DNA of 5,717 nucleotides from an uncultured Ruminococcus sp. (GTDB lineage: Bacteria > Bacillota > Clostridia > Oscillospirales > Acutalibacteraceae), in the NCBI GenBank assembly GCA_902772755.1, contig CACYCD010000030.1, positions 1 to 5,717 of the forward strand, read 5' to 3'. The notes under the pieces are model-generated. The model saw only the letters and a list, made by a program, of their open reading frames with translations, was not told the DNA's origin and did not search any database. The translations under genes were made by a program, and so were the position numbers. Of this stretch, positions 1 through 5,415 are shown in pieces (the stretch's first letter is position 1; each line of letters begins with the position of its first letter).

Positions 1-78
1 GACACCCACTATATACTCACCACCGACTATACAATAAAAGAAGAATTATCCGAAATCGCTGAAATTATTGTGCAATGA
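1..78 (+). CDS. C-terminal end of an unidentified upstream gene (partial)
   Basis: Frame 1 is open from the first base and ends at TGA 76-78, giving 25 residues that begin DTHYILTTDY and end EIAEIIVQ. The tail looks like ordinary soluble protein with an acidic amphipathic helix (KEELSEIAEII). I cannot assign a family from so little sequence. It does not resemble the C-terminus of RNase Y or RecX, which often lie near ymdB in Firmicutes. The start lies outside the window. The ymdB promoter overlaps its last codons, so the gene ends 54 nt before ymdB. It could also be a chance open frame, since 25 codons is short. Confidence 0.45.
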   Translation, partial: DTHYILTTDYTIKEELSEIAEIIVQ

Positions 79-96
79 AAAAATATGTGATATAAT
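68..96 (+). promoter_or_regulatory. Promoter of ymdB (sigma-A type, extended -10)
   Basis: A perfect TATAAT lies at 91-96, preceded by TG at 88-89 with one base between, which is an extended -10 element. A partial -35, TTGTGC (68-73, three of six consensus bases), lies exactly 17 bp upstream. Transcription would start near 103 and give a leader of about 30 nt. The -35 sits inside the last codons of the preceding frame. Confidence 0.75.
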
Positions 97-132
97 GAAG
101 AAGATAGAAAGCTTAACGGAAAGAGTGTTAAT

Positions 133-909
133 ATGAGAGTGCTTTGTATAGGTGATGTGGTCGGCAAATTGGGGTGTGAGTTTTTACGTGCTAAGCTCCC
201 TGCTTTTAAAAAGATCAAGGGTGTTGACTTTACTGTCTGCAACGGAGAAAACAGCAATGACGGCAACGGGATCACGCCGTATTCGGCAGATCATATCTTC
301 ACCAGCGGTGTCGATGTGATAACGCTCGGCAACCATACCTTTAGAAGAAAAGAATTTTACAGCTATCTTGACGAGCATGAGCATATCATAAGACCGCAGA
401 ATTATCCGCCCTCCACCACGCCCGGCAGGGGATACTGTATCTTTGATATGGGGAGATTGTCTGTTGCAGTGGTAAATCTTATGGGCAATGTCTTTATGGA
501 TGTCAGCTTGGATTGTCCGTTCAGAACAATGGATAGGGTGCTTGAGGATATCAAAGACTGCAAAATCAAAATTGTTGACTTTCATGCGGAAGCCACAGGA
601 GAAAAGCGAGCTATGGGCTACTACCTTGACGGCAAGGTTTCGGCAATTTTCGGTACTCACACCCACGTACAGACAGCGGATAACGAGATACTCCCCAACG
701 GCACGGGCTATATTTCCGATGTGGGTATGACCGGACCCGTTAATTCCGTCATCGGTGTAAAGCCGGAGCTGGTCATAAGCCAGCTTCGCAACAAGCTCCC
801 CGAACGCTTTGACTATGCCTCGGGAGACTGCAAGCTGAACTGTGTAATTTTTGATATAAATGAAAAGACGGGTAAAACCACCGATACAGAAATATTTGAC
901 CTGAGATAA
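133..909 (+). CDS. ymdB: YmdB-family metallophosphoesterase (TIGR00282 type)
   Basis: The 258-residue protein matches the usual YmdB length (about 260). YmdB of Bacillus subtilis is a cytoplasmic dimetal phosphodiesterase acting on 2',3'-cyclic nucleotides that affects biofilm and motility decisions; that role is known for the family and inferred here. Visible metal-site motifs, in order, are GDVVG (D8), NGEN (E39, N40), GNHT (N67, H68), DFHAEAT (H151) and GTHTHVQTAD (H176, H178), followed by the conserved SDVGMTGP block (195-202). All expected ligand positions are present, so it should be active. After GNHT the family usually has W-D; here it is F-R, outside the metal ligands. There is no signal peptide or membrane segment. 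The start ATG has a weak GGAAAGAG (118-125) 7 nt upstream and sits 30 nt after the predicted transcription start. It is probably transcribed from its own promoter, with no intrinsic terminator after it. Confidence 0.95.
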   Translation: MRVLCIGDVVGKLGCEFLRAKLPAFKKIKGVDFTVCNGENSNDGNGITPYSADHIFTSGVDVITLGNHTFRRKEFYSYLDEHEHIIRPQNYPPSTTPGRGYCIFDMGRLSVAVVNLMGNVFMDVSLDCPFRTMDRVLEDIKDCKIKIVDFHAEATGEKRAMGYYLDGKVSAIFGTHTHVQTADNEILPNGTGYISDVGMTGPVNSVIGVKPELVISQLRNKLPERFDYASGDCKLNCVIFDINEKTGKTTDTEIFDLR

Positions 910-914
910 TTTTG

Positions 915-927
915 GGGCTTGTTTGAA
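915..927 (+). repeat. 13-nt direct repeat, copy 1 (after ymdB stop)
   Basis: GGGCTTGTTTGAA lies 5 nt after the ymdB stop codon. The identical 13-mer occurs at 4845-4857, overlapping the last base of the recG stop. A 13-nt match in a window this size is only mildly unlikely by chance, so the shared placement after core-gene stops is the main reason for listing it. Confidence 0.4.
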
Positions 928-965
928 TTTTCTGAAAAAAACCTAAAATTTTTATAAATAATTAC

Positions 966-994
966 TTGTACAAGGGCAGTTTTTGTGATATACT
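966..994 (+). promoter_or_regulatory. Promoter of fakA (extended -10)
   Basis: The -10 TATACT (989-994, five of six) is preceded by TG at 986-987, an extended -10. TTGTAC (966-971, three of six) lies 17 bp upstream. Transcription would start near 1001, giving a leader of roughly 47 nt. The element shares the nine bases TGTGATATA and the same distance to TTGT with the ymdB promoter. The palindrome CTTGTACAAG (965-974) covers the -35. Confidence 0.7.
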
Positions 995-1007
995 ATATGT
1001 TAGTATA
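989..1007. promoter_or_regulatory. Candidate operator: inverted repeat over the fakA -10
   Basis: TATACTA (989-995) and TAGTATA (1001-1007) are a perfect 7-bp inverted repeat around a 5-nt centre. It starts at the -10 and spans the predicted transcription start, where a repressor dimer would block the polymerase. It is AT-rich and could be chance; no match to a known FapR or FabT site is claimed. Confidence 0.3.
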
Positions 1008-1019
1008 GTTGGATTTAAT

Positions 1020-1030
1020 GGGCTTTGCCC
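1020..1030 (+). other. Small GC hairpin in the fakA leader
   Basis: GGGC (1020-1023) and GCCC (1027-1030) pair across a TTT loop in the predicted 5' untranslated region, 12 nt before the ribosome binding site. There is no T-run, so it is not a terminator. It may affect message stability or ribosome access; with only 4 bp it is weak evidence. Confidence 0.3.
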
Positions 1031-1042
1031 TCGCAATAAGAT

Positions 1043-1050
1043 AGGATGTG
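1043..1050 (+). promoter_or_regulatory. Shine-Dalgarno site that bears on the fakA start
   Basis: AGGATGTG matches AGGAGGTG in seven of eight bases. It overlaps the GTG codon at 1048 and ends 6 nt before the in-frame TTG at 1057. Its position fits initiation at TTG 1057 better than at GTG 1048, for which only AGGA lies upstream with a 1-nt gap. An in-frame TAG at 1042-1044 excludes any earlier start. Confidence 0.5.
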
Positions 1051-2715
1051 AAAAAATTGATAAATGGTAATATTTTCAGGGACGCTTTGATCTCGGGTGC
1101 GAACAATATCACCCTGCAAAAACAGCAGATAAACGACCTAAATATTTTCCCCGTACCTGACGGCGATACGGGTACAAATATGTCTATGACAGTCAGTGCA
1201 GCTGCCAAAGAGATAAAGGATATGCAGGATCAGGATATTTCCGCTGTTGCCGCCAAGGCAGCTTCGGCAATGCTCAGGAATGCAAGAGGAAACTCGGGTG
1301 TTATCACCTCCATTATTTTCAGAGGCTTTGCCAAGGCATTTGCAGGCAAGCAGGAGGCAACGGGCAAGGATCTTGCTCAGGCTCTCGGCATCGGTGTTGA
1401 AGATGCTTACAAGGCTGTTACCAAGCCCACAGAGGGTACTATCCTCACGGTTGCACGTATGGCTTATGAAGAAGCTGTTCACACGCTTGAAAGCGACCTT
1501 GATGACATCTATGTTTGGAGCAAGGTCATAGAAGCTTCCAAGGATGCTCTCGCTCTCACCCCCAAGTTCCTCCCCGTACTCAAAAAAGCAGGTGTTGTTG
1601 ATGCCGGCGGAAAGGGTCTGCTGGAGATCTTTGAGGGTATGCAGGCTGTGTTCTCCACAGGTGAGATCATTGAGCTTGCCGAAGAAAAAGAAGAAGTAGA
1701 GGTCACAACAGAGAACTTCACTACCGCTGTTTCTCAGTATGATGAGGTCATTAACTTTACCTACTGCACAGAGTTTATCGTAGGCAGAAGCGGTGAAGCT
1801 GAGAAAACTCCCGACGAGCTTAGAGAGTTCCTTATGACTATAGGCGACTGCGTTGTAGTTGTCGATGATGACGAGATAATCAAGGTTCATGTCCACACGG
1901 ATACTCCCGGTGTTGCACTGCAGAGCGGTTTGGAGCATGGTCAGTTGCTTACCGTTAAGGTCGAGAATATGAGAGAACAGCACAAAGCAGCAGGCGGAAC
2001 CGAAAAGAAAGAAGAAGCAGAGCCCGCTCTGAAAATAGCAGAGCCTGTTGATGAAGTCGGCTTTGTTTCCGTAGCGGCAGGTGAGGGTCTTATTGAGCTG
2101 TTCAAGGATATGGGCTGCAGCAATGTTGTTTCCGGCGGTCAGTCGATGAACCCCTCAACAGATGATATACTTGAAGCTATACTTGCTACTCCTGCCAAGA
2201 ACGTTATCGTTCTCCCCAACAATAAAAACATTGTTATGGCAGCACAGCAGGCTGTCAGTATGGTAGAGGACAGAAACGTCTATGTCATCAAGACAAAGAC
2301 AGTCACACAGGGTATGACAGCACTTATAAACTATGACGAGGATTCGTCAATTGATGAAAATATTGAAGTAATGACCAAAACCGCCTCCAAGGTGGTTACA
2401 GGTCAGGTCACCTTTGCCGCCCGTGACAGCGAGTTTGGCGGTAAGAAGATCAAGGAGGGAGAGATCATCGGTCTTGAAAACGGTCGTCTGTCCGTCTGCG
2501 AAAAGACTTCTCTCAAAGCACTTCTCAAGCTCTGCAAGAATATCATCAATAAGCACGCTTCTTTTGTTACCCTTATCTACGGCAATGACATCTCAGAGGA
2601 AGATGCCAAGGAAGCGTATGACATTCTCAGCGAGAAGTACGGAAAGAATGTAGATATCTCACTTGTCAAGGGAGATCAGCCGATTTACTATTATATTGTC
2701 GGTGTAGAATATTGA
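1048..2715 (+). CDS. fakA: Fatty acid kinase catalytic subunit FakA (DAK2 domain, YloV family)
   Basis: The 555-residue protein has the usual FakA/YloV length (about 550). FakA phosphorylates fatty acids held by a FakB (DegV-family) partner, and the acyl-phosphate enters phospholipid synthesis at the membrane through the PlsX/PlsY route. The N-terminal DAK2 kinase domain (about 8-200) shows NIFPVPDGDTGTN (32-44, Mg-ATP aspartates D38 and D40), RNARGNSGVI (77-86), KPTEGTILTV (126-135) and DAGGKG (186-191). The middle domain has YCTEFIV (239-245) and IKVHVHTDTPG (278-288), with C240, H281 and H283 as likely metal ligands. A charged linker (about 312-335) leads to a DegV-like C-terminal domain with SGGQSMNPSTDDI (362-374). 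GTG 1048 gives the N-terminus expected for the family, but the best ribosome site favours TTG 1057 (three residues shorter). The asp23-like yloU gene often found upstream is absent; recG follows, as is common in Firmicutes. No fakB is in the window. Confidence 0.94.
   Translation: MKKLINGNIFRDALISGANNITLQKQQINDLNIFPVPDGDTGTNMSMTVSAAAKEIKDMQDQDISAVAAKAASAMLRNARGNSGVITSIIFRGFAKAFAGKQEATGKDLAQALGIGVEDAYKAVTKPTEGTILTVARMAYEEAVHTLESDLDDIYVWSKVIEASKDALALTPKFLPVLKKAGVVDAGGKGLLEIFEGMQAVFSTGEIIELAEEKEEVEVTTENFTTAVSQYDEVINFTYCTEFIVGRSGEAEKTPDELREFLMTIGDCVVVVDDDEIIKVHVHTDTPGVALQSGLEHGQLLTVKVENMREQHKAAGGTEKKEEAEPALKIAEPVDEVGFVSVAAGEGLIELFKDMGCSNVVSGGQSMNPSTDDILEAILATPAKNVIVLPNNKNIVMAAQQAVSMVEDRNVYVIKTKTVTQGMTALINYDEDSSIDENIEVMTKTASKVVTGQVTFAARDSEFGGKKIKEGEIIGLENGRLSVCEKTSLKALLKLCKNIINKHASFVTLIYGNDISEEDAKEAYDILSEKYGKNVDISLVKGDQPIYYYIVGVEY
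2663..2691 (+). promoter_or_regulatory. Possible internal promoter for recG (weak)
   Basis: TTGTCA (2663-2668, five of six) and TACTAT (2686-2691, four of six) are separated by 17 bp inside the end of fakA. A transcript from here would start near 2698 and carry the 2734-2759 hairpin in its leader. There is no TG extension, so this is only a candidate. Confidence 0.25.
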
Positions 2716-2733
2716 TTGAAAACTTATTAACTC

Positions 2734-2763
2734 AAAGGGCTGTACTGTTACAGCCTTTTGTTG
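2734..2763 (+). terminator. Intrinsic terminator or attenuator between fakA and recG
   Basis: Bases 2734-2744 pair with 2749-2759 to give an 11-bp stem with one G-T pair. Its core GGCTGTA/TACAGCC is perfect, the loop is CTGT, and the tract after the core reads TTTTGTTGATTT. The T tract is interrupted after four bases, so termination is probably incomplete. It lies 18 nt after the fakA stop and ends 19 nt before the recG ribosome site, so it can lower recG expression from fakA read-through. Confidence 0.7.
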
Positions 2764-2778
2764 ATTTACAGAGTAATT

Positions 2779-2783
2779 GAGGT
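2779..2783 (+). promoter_or_regulatory. Ribosome binding site fixing the recG start
   Basis: GAGGT ends 4 nt before ATG 2788. The in-frame TTG at 2758 lies within the terminator stem and has no ribosome site, so ATG 2788 is preferred. Confidence 0.65.
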
Positions 2784-2787
2784 AGCT

Positions 2788-4845
2788 ATGCCCGGTCTGT
2801 TTTTTAAAAGTATTGAGGAACTTAAAGGAATAGGTAAGAAGCGTGTGGAGCAGTTTCGCCGTCTGGGAGTAAATTCCGTAGGCGACCTGCTGATGTATTA
2901 TCCCCGTGATTATGAGGATTGGAGCGATCCCATCCCCATTGCAGAAGCTCCCCTTGATGAAAACGTCTGCATAAAAGCCACTCTCCGCACGCCGATGCGT
3001 GTGGGTATGACGAGCAAACGAGGTATGCTTATCAGCAAGGCTTCTGTTGAGGACGAAAGCGGTTGGGTAAAAATAATTTACTTTAATAACAAGTATATCA
3101 GTTCTATGCTTCAGGCAGGGGAAACATATTTGTTTTTCGGAAAAATCAACCGCACAGATTCCGGATTACAGATGATTTCACCCGTTTTCAGCAAGCCCGA
3201 GGACGGTGGCAATATACACCCGATCTATCACCTTACAACGGGTCTGCCAAATAGGATAGTTGCCAATGCCGTCAGTGAAGCTCTGACGATGCTTCCCAAA
3301 ATGATAAACGACCCTCTTCCGCAGTGGATCCGTGACCGCTGGAATTTGCAGGGACTGGATTTTGCCATCAGAAAAATCCACTATCCCGACAATGCAGACG
3401 AGCTTTTTATGGCAAAACGCAGGCTTGTTTTTGAGGAACTGCTGGTGCTGAATCTCGGACTGCGTTACCTCAAAAGCTCCTCACGTGCCGAGAACGGCAT
3501 AGTATTTGAAAAGGACTATACGGCTGATTTCCTTTCGCTCCTGCCGTTTAAATTTACAAATGCACAGTCGAGGGCAGTGCGTGACTGCATAAACGATATG
3601 ACAAAGACAAAGTACCCGATGAACAGGCTTGTTCAGGGCGATGTCGGTTCGGGCAAAACTGCAGTCGCCGCCGCAGTCTGCTATACCGCAATCAAGAACG
3701 GCTGTCAGGCGGCATTTATGGTGCCAACGGAAATACTTGCACAACAGCATTACAAAAGTATGACGTCAATTCTTAAAGATACGGGAATACGTGTGGAACT
3801 GCTGACGGGTTCACTCACACCCAAAAATAAACGTCTGATACGTGAGAATCTCCAAAGCGGAGAGATAGATCTTGTCATAGGCACTCATGCCCTGCTGACC
3901 GATGATACCGAGTTCAAAAACCTAGCCCTCGCCATCACGGACGAACAGCACCGCTTCGGCGTGTCACAGCGTGCGACATTGCTGTCAAAGGGGAATCACC
4001 CACACCTGCTGGTAATGAGTGCAACGCCTATCCCCAGAACTCTTGCTCTGATAATCTATGGCGATCTTGATATTTCCGTAATTGACGAGCTACCACCGGG
4101 CAGACAGAAGATAGACACCCTTGTAATTGACAGCAAAAAACGTACAAGAGCCTTGTCGTTCATCAGAAAAAACATAGACGAGGGACGGCAGTGCTATATA
4201 GTATGTCCGCTTGTTGAGGAGGGAGAAAACTCCCCCGAGGGTCTGCTGTCGGCAGAGGAATATGCCCAACAGCTGATGATGAATGAGGATATGCGTGATA
4301 TCCCCATAGGGATTTTGCACGGAAAAATGAAGCCTGCCGATAAAGAAGCGGTGATGACGGATTTTAAGAACGGAGATATAAAACTGCTTGTTTCCACCAC
4401 GGTAATAGAGGTCGGAGTGGACGTGCCGAACGCCAATATAATAATGATAGAGAACGCCGACCGCTTCGGGCTGTCACAGCTCCACCAATTAAGGGGACGA
4501 GTGGGCAGAGGAAGCGAGAAGAGCTATTGCATACTTGTTTCGGATAATAATTCCCCAGACGCATCACGGCGACTCAAAACGATGAAAAACACATCAAACG
4601 GCTTTAAAATAGCAGACGAGGACTTGAAGCTCAGAGGACCCGGTGACTTCTTCGGACAAAAACAGCACGGCTTGCCCGAGCTGAAAATAGCCGGCTTCGG
4701 CAACACCGAGGATATAAAAGAAACTCAGCAGTGTACCGAAGAGATACTGAAAGCCTCCCCCGACCTCAGCTCCCCCGACCTCAAAGGTCTGAAAGCCGAA
4801 ATAAAACGCCTGTTCAGCAAAACAGGCGACACGGCACTCAATTAG
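2788..4845 (+). CDS. recG: ATP-dependent DNA helicase RecG
   Basis: From ATG 2788 the protein has 685 residues, the normal RecG length. RecG is a cytoplasmic superfamily 2 translocase that remodels stalled forks and branch-migrates Holliday junctions and R-loops. The N-terminal wedge region opens with LKGIGKKRVEQF and the family block YYPRDYEDW, followed by an OB-fold region to about residue 150. The helicase motifs are complete: GDVGSGKT (284-291, Walker A K290), DEQH (385-388, Walker B), SATPIPRT (411-418), HGKM (511-514), and QLHQLRGRVGRG (564-575, arginine-finger region). The C-terminal translocation block begins RGPGDFFGQKQHG (616-628). Near the C-terminus a 15-nt tandem duplication encodes SPDLS then SPDLK. 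An extension to TTG 2758 would add ten residues foreign to the family and overlap the terminator stem. Expression is likely from fakA read-through or the weak promoter at 2663. It ends in TAG. Confidence 0.97.
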   Translation: MPGLFFKSIEELKGIGKKRVEQFRRLGVNSVGDLLMYYPRDYEDWSDPIPIAEAPLDENVCIKATLRTPMRVGMTSKRGMLISKASVEDESGWVKIIYFNNKYISSMLQAGETYLFFGKINRTDSGLQMISPVFSKPEDGGNIHPIYHLTTGLPNRIVANAVSEALTMLPKMINDPLPQWIRDRWNLQGLDFAIRKIHYPDNADELFMAKRRLVFEELLVLNLGLRYLKSSSRAENGIVFEKDYTADFLSLLPFKFTNAQSRAVRDCINDMTKTKYPMNRLVQGDVGSGKTAVAAAVCYTAIKNGCQAAFMVPTEILAQQHYKSMTSILKDTGIRVELLTGSLTPKNKRLIRENLQSGEIDLVIGTHALLTDDTEFKNLALAITDEQHRFGVSQRATLLSKGNHPHLLVMSATPIPRTLALIIYGDLDISVIDELPPGRQKIDTLVIDSKKRTRALSFIRKNIDEGRQCYIVCPLVEEGENSPEGLLSAEEYAQQLMMNEDMRDIPIGILHGKMKPADKEAVMTDFKNGDIKLLVSTTVIEVGVDVPNANIIMIENADRFGLSQLHQLRGRVGRGSEKSYCILVSDNNSPDASRRLKTMKNTSNGFKIADEDLKLRGPGDFFGQKQHGLPELKIAGFGNTEDIKETQQCTEEILKASPDLSSPDLKGLKAEIKRLFSKTGDTALN
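4755..4784 (+). repeat. 15-nt tandem duplication in the recG 3' end
   Basis: CTCCCCCGACCTCAG (4755-4769) is followed directly by CTCCCCCGACCTCAA (4770-4784), identical in 14 of 15 bases. The frame is kept and adds five residues (SPDLS/SPDLK) to the poorly conserved RecG tail, so it is probably neutral slippage. Confidence 0.8.
4807..4828 (+). other. Hairpin in the last codons of recG
   Basis: CGCCTGTT (4807-4814) pairs perfectly with AACAGGCG (4821-4828) over a 6-nt loop. No T-run follows, so it is not a standard intrinsic terminator. It may protect the 3' end of the message or act with Rho. It ends 15 nt before the recG stop. Confidence 0.4.
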
Positions 4846-4857
4846 GGCTTGTTTGAA
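4845..4857 (+). repeat. 13-nt direct repeat, copy 2 (at recG stop)
   Basis: GGGCTTGTTTGAA begins at the last base of the recG TAG and is identical to 915-927. It sits exactly where base composition starts to change, so it may mark a junction or the end of an old mobile element. That is inference; no transposase or matching inverted copy is visible. Confidence 0.4.
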
Positions 4858-4858
4858 A

Positions 4859-4918
4859 ATGGCAGAAGAAAAGAGCAAGAATCCCGTTGTTAAGCACTCT
4901 CAATTCAATGGTATATAA
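4859..4918 (+). other. Short orphan reading frame, possibly the 3' remnant of a lost gene
   Basis: This frame encodes 19 residues, MAEEKSKNPVVKHSQFNGI, then TAA. It has no ribosome site before its ATG. The stop overlaps the strong AAGGAG site of the next gene, an arrangement typical of two translationally coupled genes. That suggests the real C-terminus of a gene whose 5' part was deleted when this block joined the recG end. It could equally be a chance frame. I do not recognise the sequence. Confidence 0.25.
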
Positions 4919-4922
4919 GGAG
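4917..4922 (+). promoter_or_regulatory. Strong ribosome binding site of the interrupted gene
   Basis: AAGGAG lies 5 nt before ATG 4928 (a second ATG follows at 4931). A good ribosome site at the right spacing supports 4928 as the original start of the frame broken at 5021. Confidence 0.7.
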
Positions 4923-4927
4923 AAATT

Positions 4928-5413
4928 ATGATGCCTATAAACTTAACTGCCGGTTCAGATGTTGCATCAGTAGAAAACAAAGAGTATTTTCCTTTGTATT
5001 TGTTCTTTGATAAACATGCATAGAATATTGAGCACATCGGTTGTTATTATAACGATACAGATCTATTAGAGTTTTCTGTTGACAAAGAATCGAAAGCTAT
5101 TCGTAAAATAGTTTTAACTCTTAGTCAGCAGTATGCAATTTCACAATCAAAAGTAATAGTACCCTCAAACTGTGTGAATGGTTCGATTCATTTGTTGTTA
5201 AACAACCATATTGATTGTTCGATTTTTTTAACTACAGTTCACACAAACGGAGTAGTTATAAAGTTATCTGATCAAAAAGCTCTTAAGAATTACCGAATGG
5301 ATAAAGTTGTATTATCATTAGACGAATACGACAATATTACTCAGGTAATTGTTTTAGACTTGAGTCCGAACAATATTTCTCATACGATGCAAGAACTGGA
5401 ATATGGTTGTTGA
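4928..5413 (+). pseudogene. Small unidentified gene interrupted by an in-frame TAG
   Basis: The frame starts at ATG 4928 behind a strong AAGGAG. It runs 31 codons, meets TAG at 5021-5023 (codon 32), then continues open in the same frame for 129 codons to TGA 5411-5413. The whole would be 161 residues. The first part begins MMPINLTAGSD and ends FPLYLFFDKHA; the second begins NIEHIGCYYNDTD and holds alternating hydrophobic strands such as KVVLSLDEYD and ITQVIVLDLS, with no signal peptide or membrane span. I do not recognise the family. Hand-counted lines are 28-37% GC, far below recG. The next gene starts 2 nt after its stop, so the two were probably one transcript. One base change from CAG, AAG, GAG, TGG, TAT or similar would explain the stop, which looks recent because no other lesion is visible. 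A GTG at 5174 is a possible internal start but has no ribosome site. A sequencing error or readthrough remains possible. Confidence 0.7.
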
Positions 5414-5415
5414 TT

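Noticed and set aside
910..960. Intrinsic terminator after ymdB
   Set aside because: The stretch has A and T runs, but no GC-containing stem before a T tract can be drawn.
1020..1030. GGGC-TTT-GCCC hairpin as a terminator or riboswitch
   Set aside because: It has only four base pairs and no T tract, and the leader of about 47 nt is too short for a known riboswitch class.
1138..1983. Long open frame on the minus strand opposite fakA (281 codons)
   Set aside because: It is antisense to a complete, well-conserved FakA coding region. Its translation is cysteine- and leucine-rich without a recognisable domain, as expected for a shadow frame.
2758..2787. Upstream TTG start extending recG by ten residues
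   Set aside because: The TTG lies inside the terminator stem, has no ribosome site, and the added residues (LIYRVIEVA) are not part of the RecG N-terminus. ATG 2788 has GAGGT 4 nt upstream.
4887..4917. Promoter for the interrupted gene (TTGTTA and TATATA)
   Set aside because: The spacing is 19 bp and a transcript from it would begin after the ribosome binding site, so it could not serve the 4928 start properly.
5021..5023. TAG read as an amino acid under an alternative code or as pyrrolysine
   Set aside because: recG ends with TAG at the expected length, so TAG works as a stop in this genome. Nothing in the window suggests a recoding system.
5174..5413. A separate 79-residue gene starting at GTG 5174
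   Set aside because: There is no ribosome site before the GTG, and the same frame is open back to the TAG at 5021 with coding-like content. It is better read as the rest of the interrupted gene from 4928.
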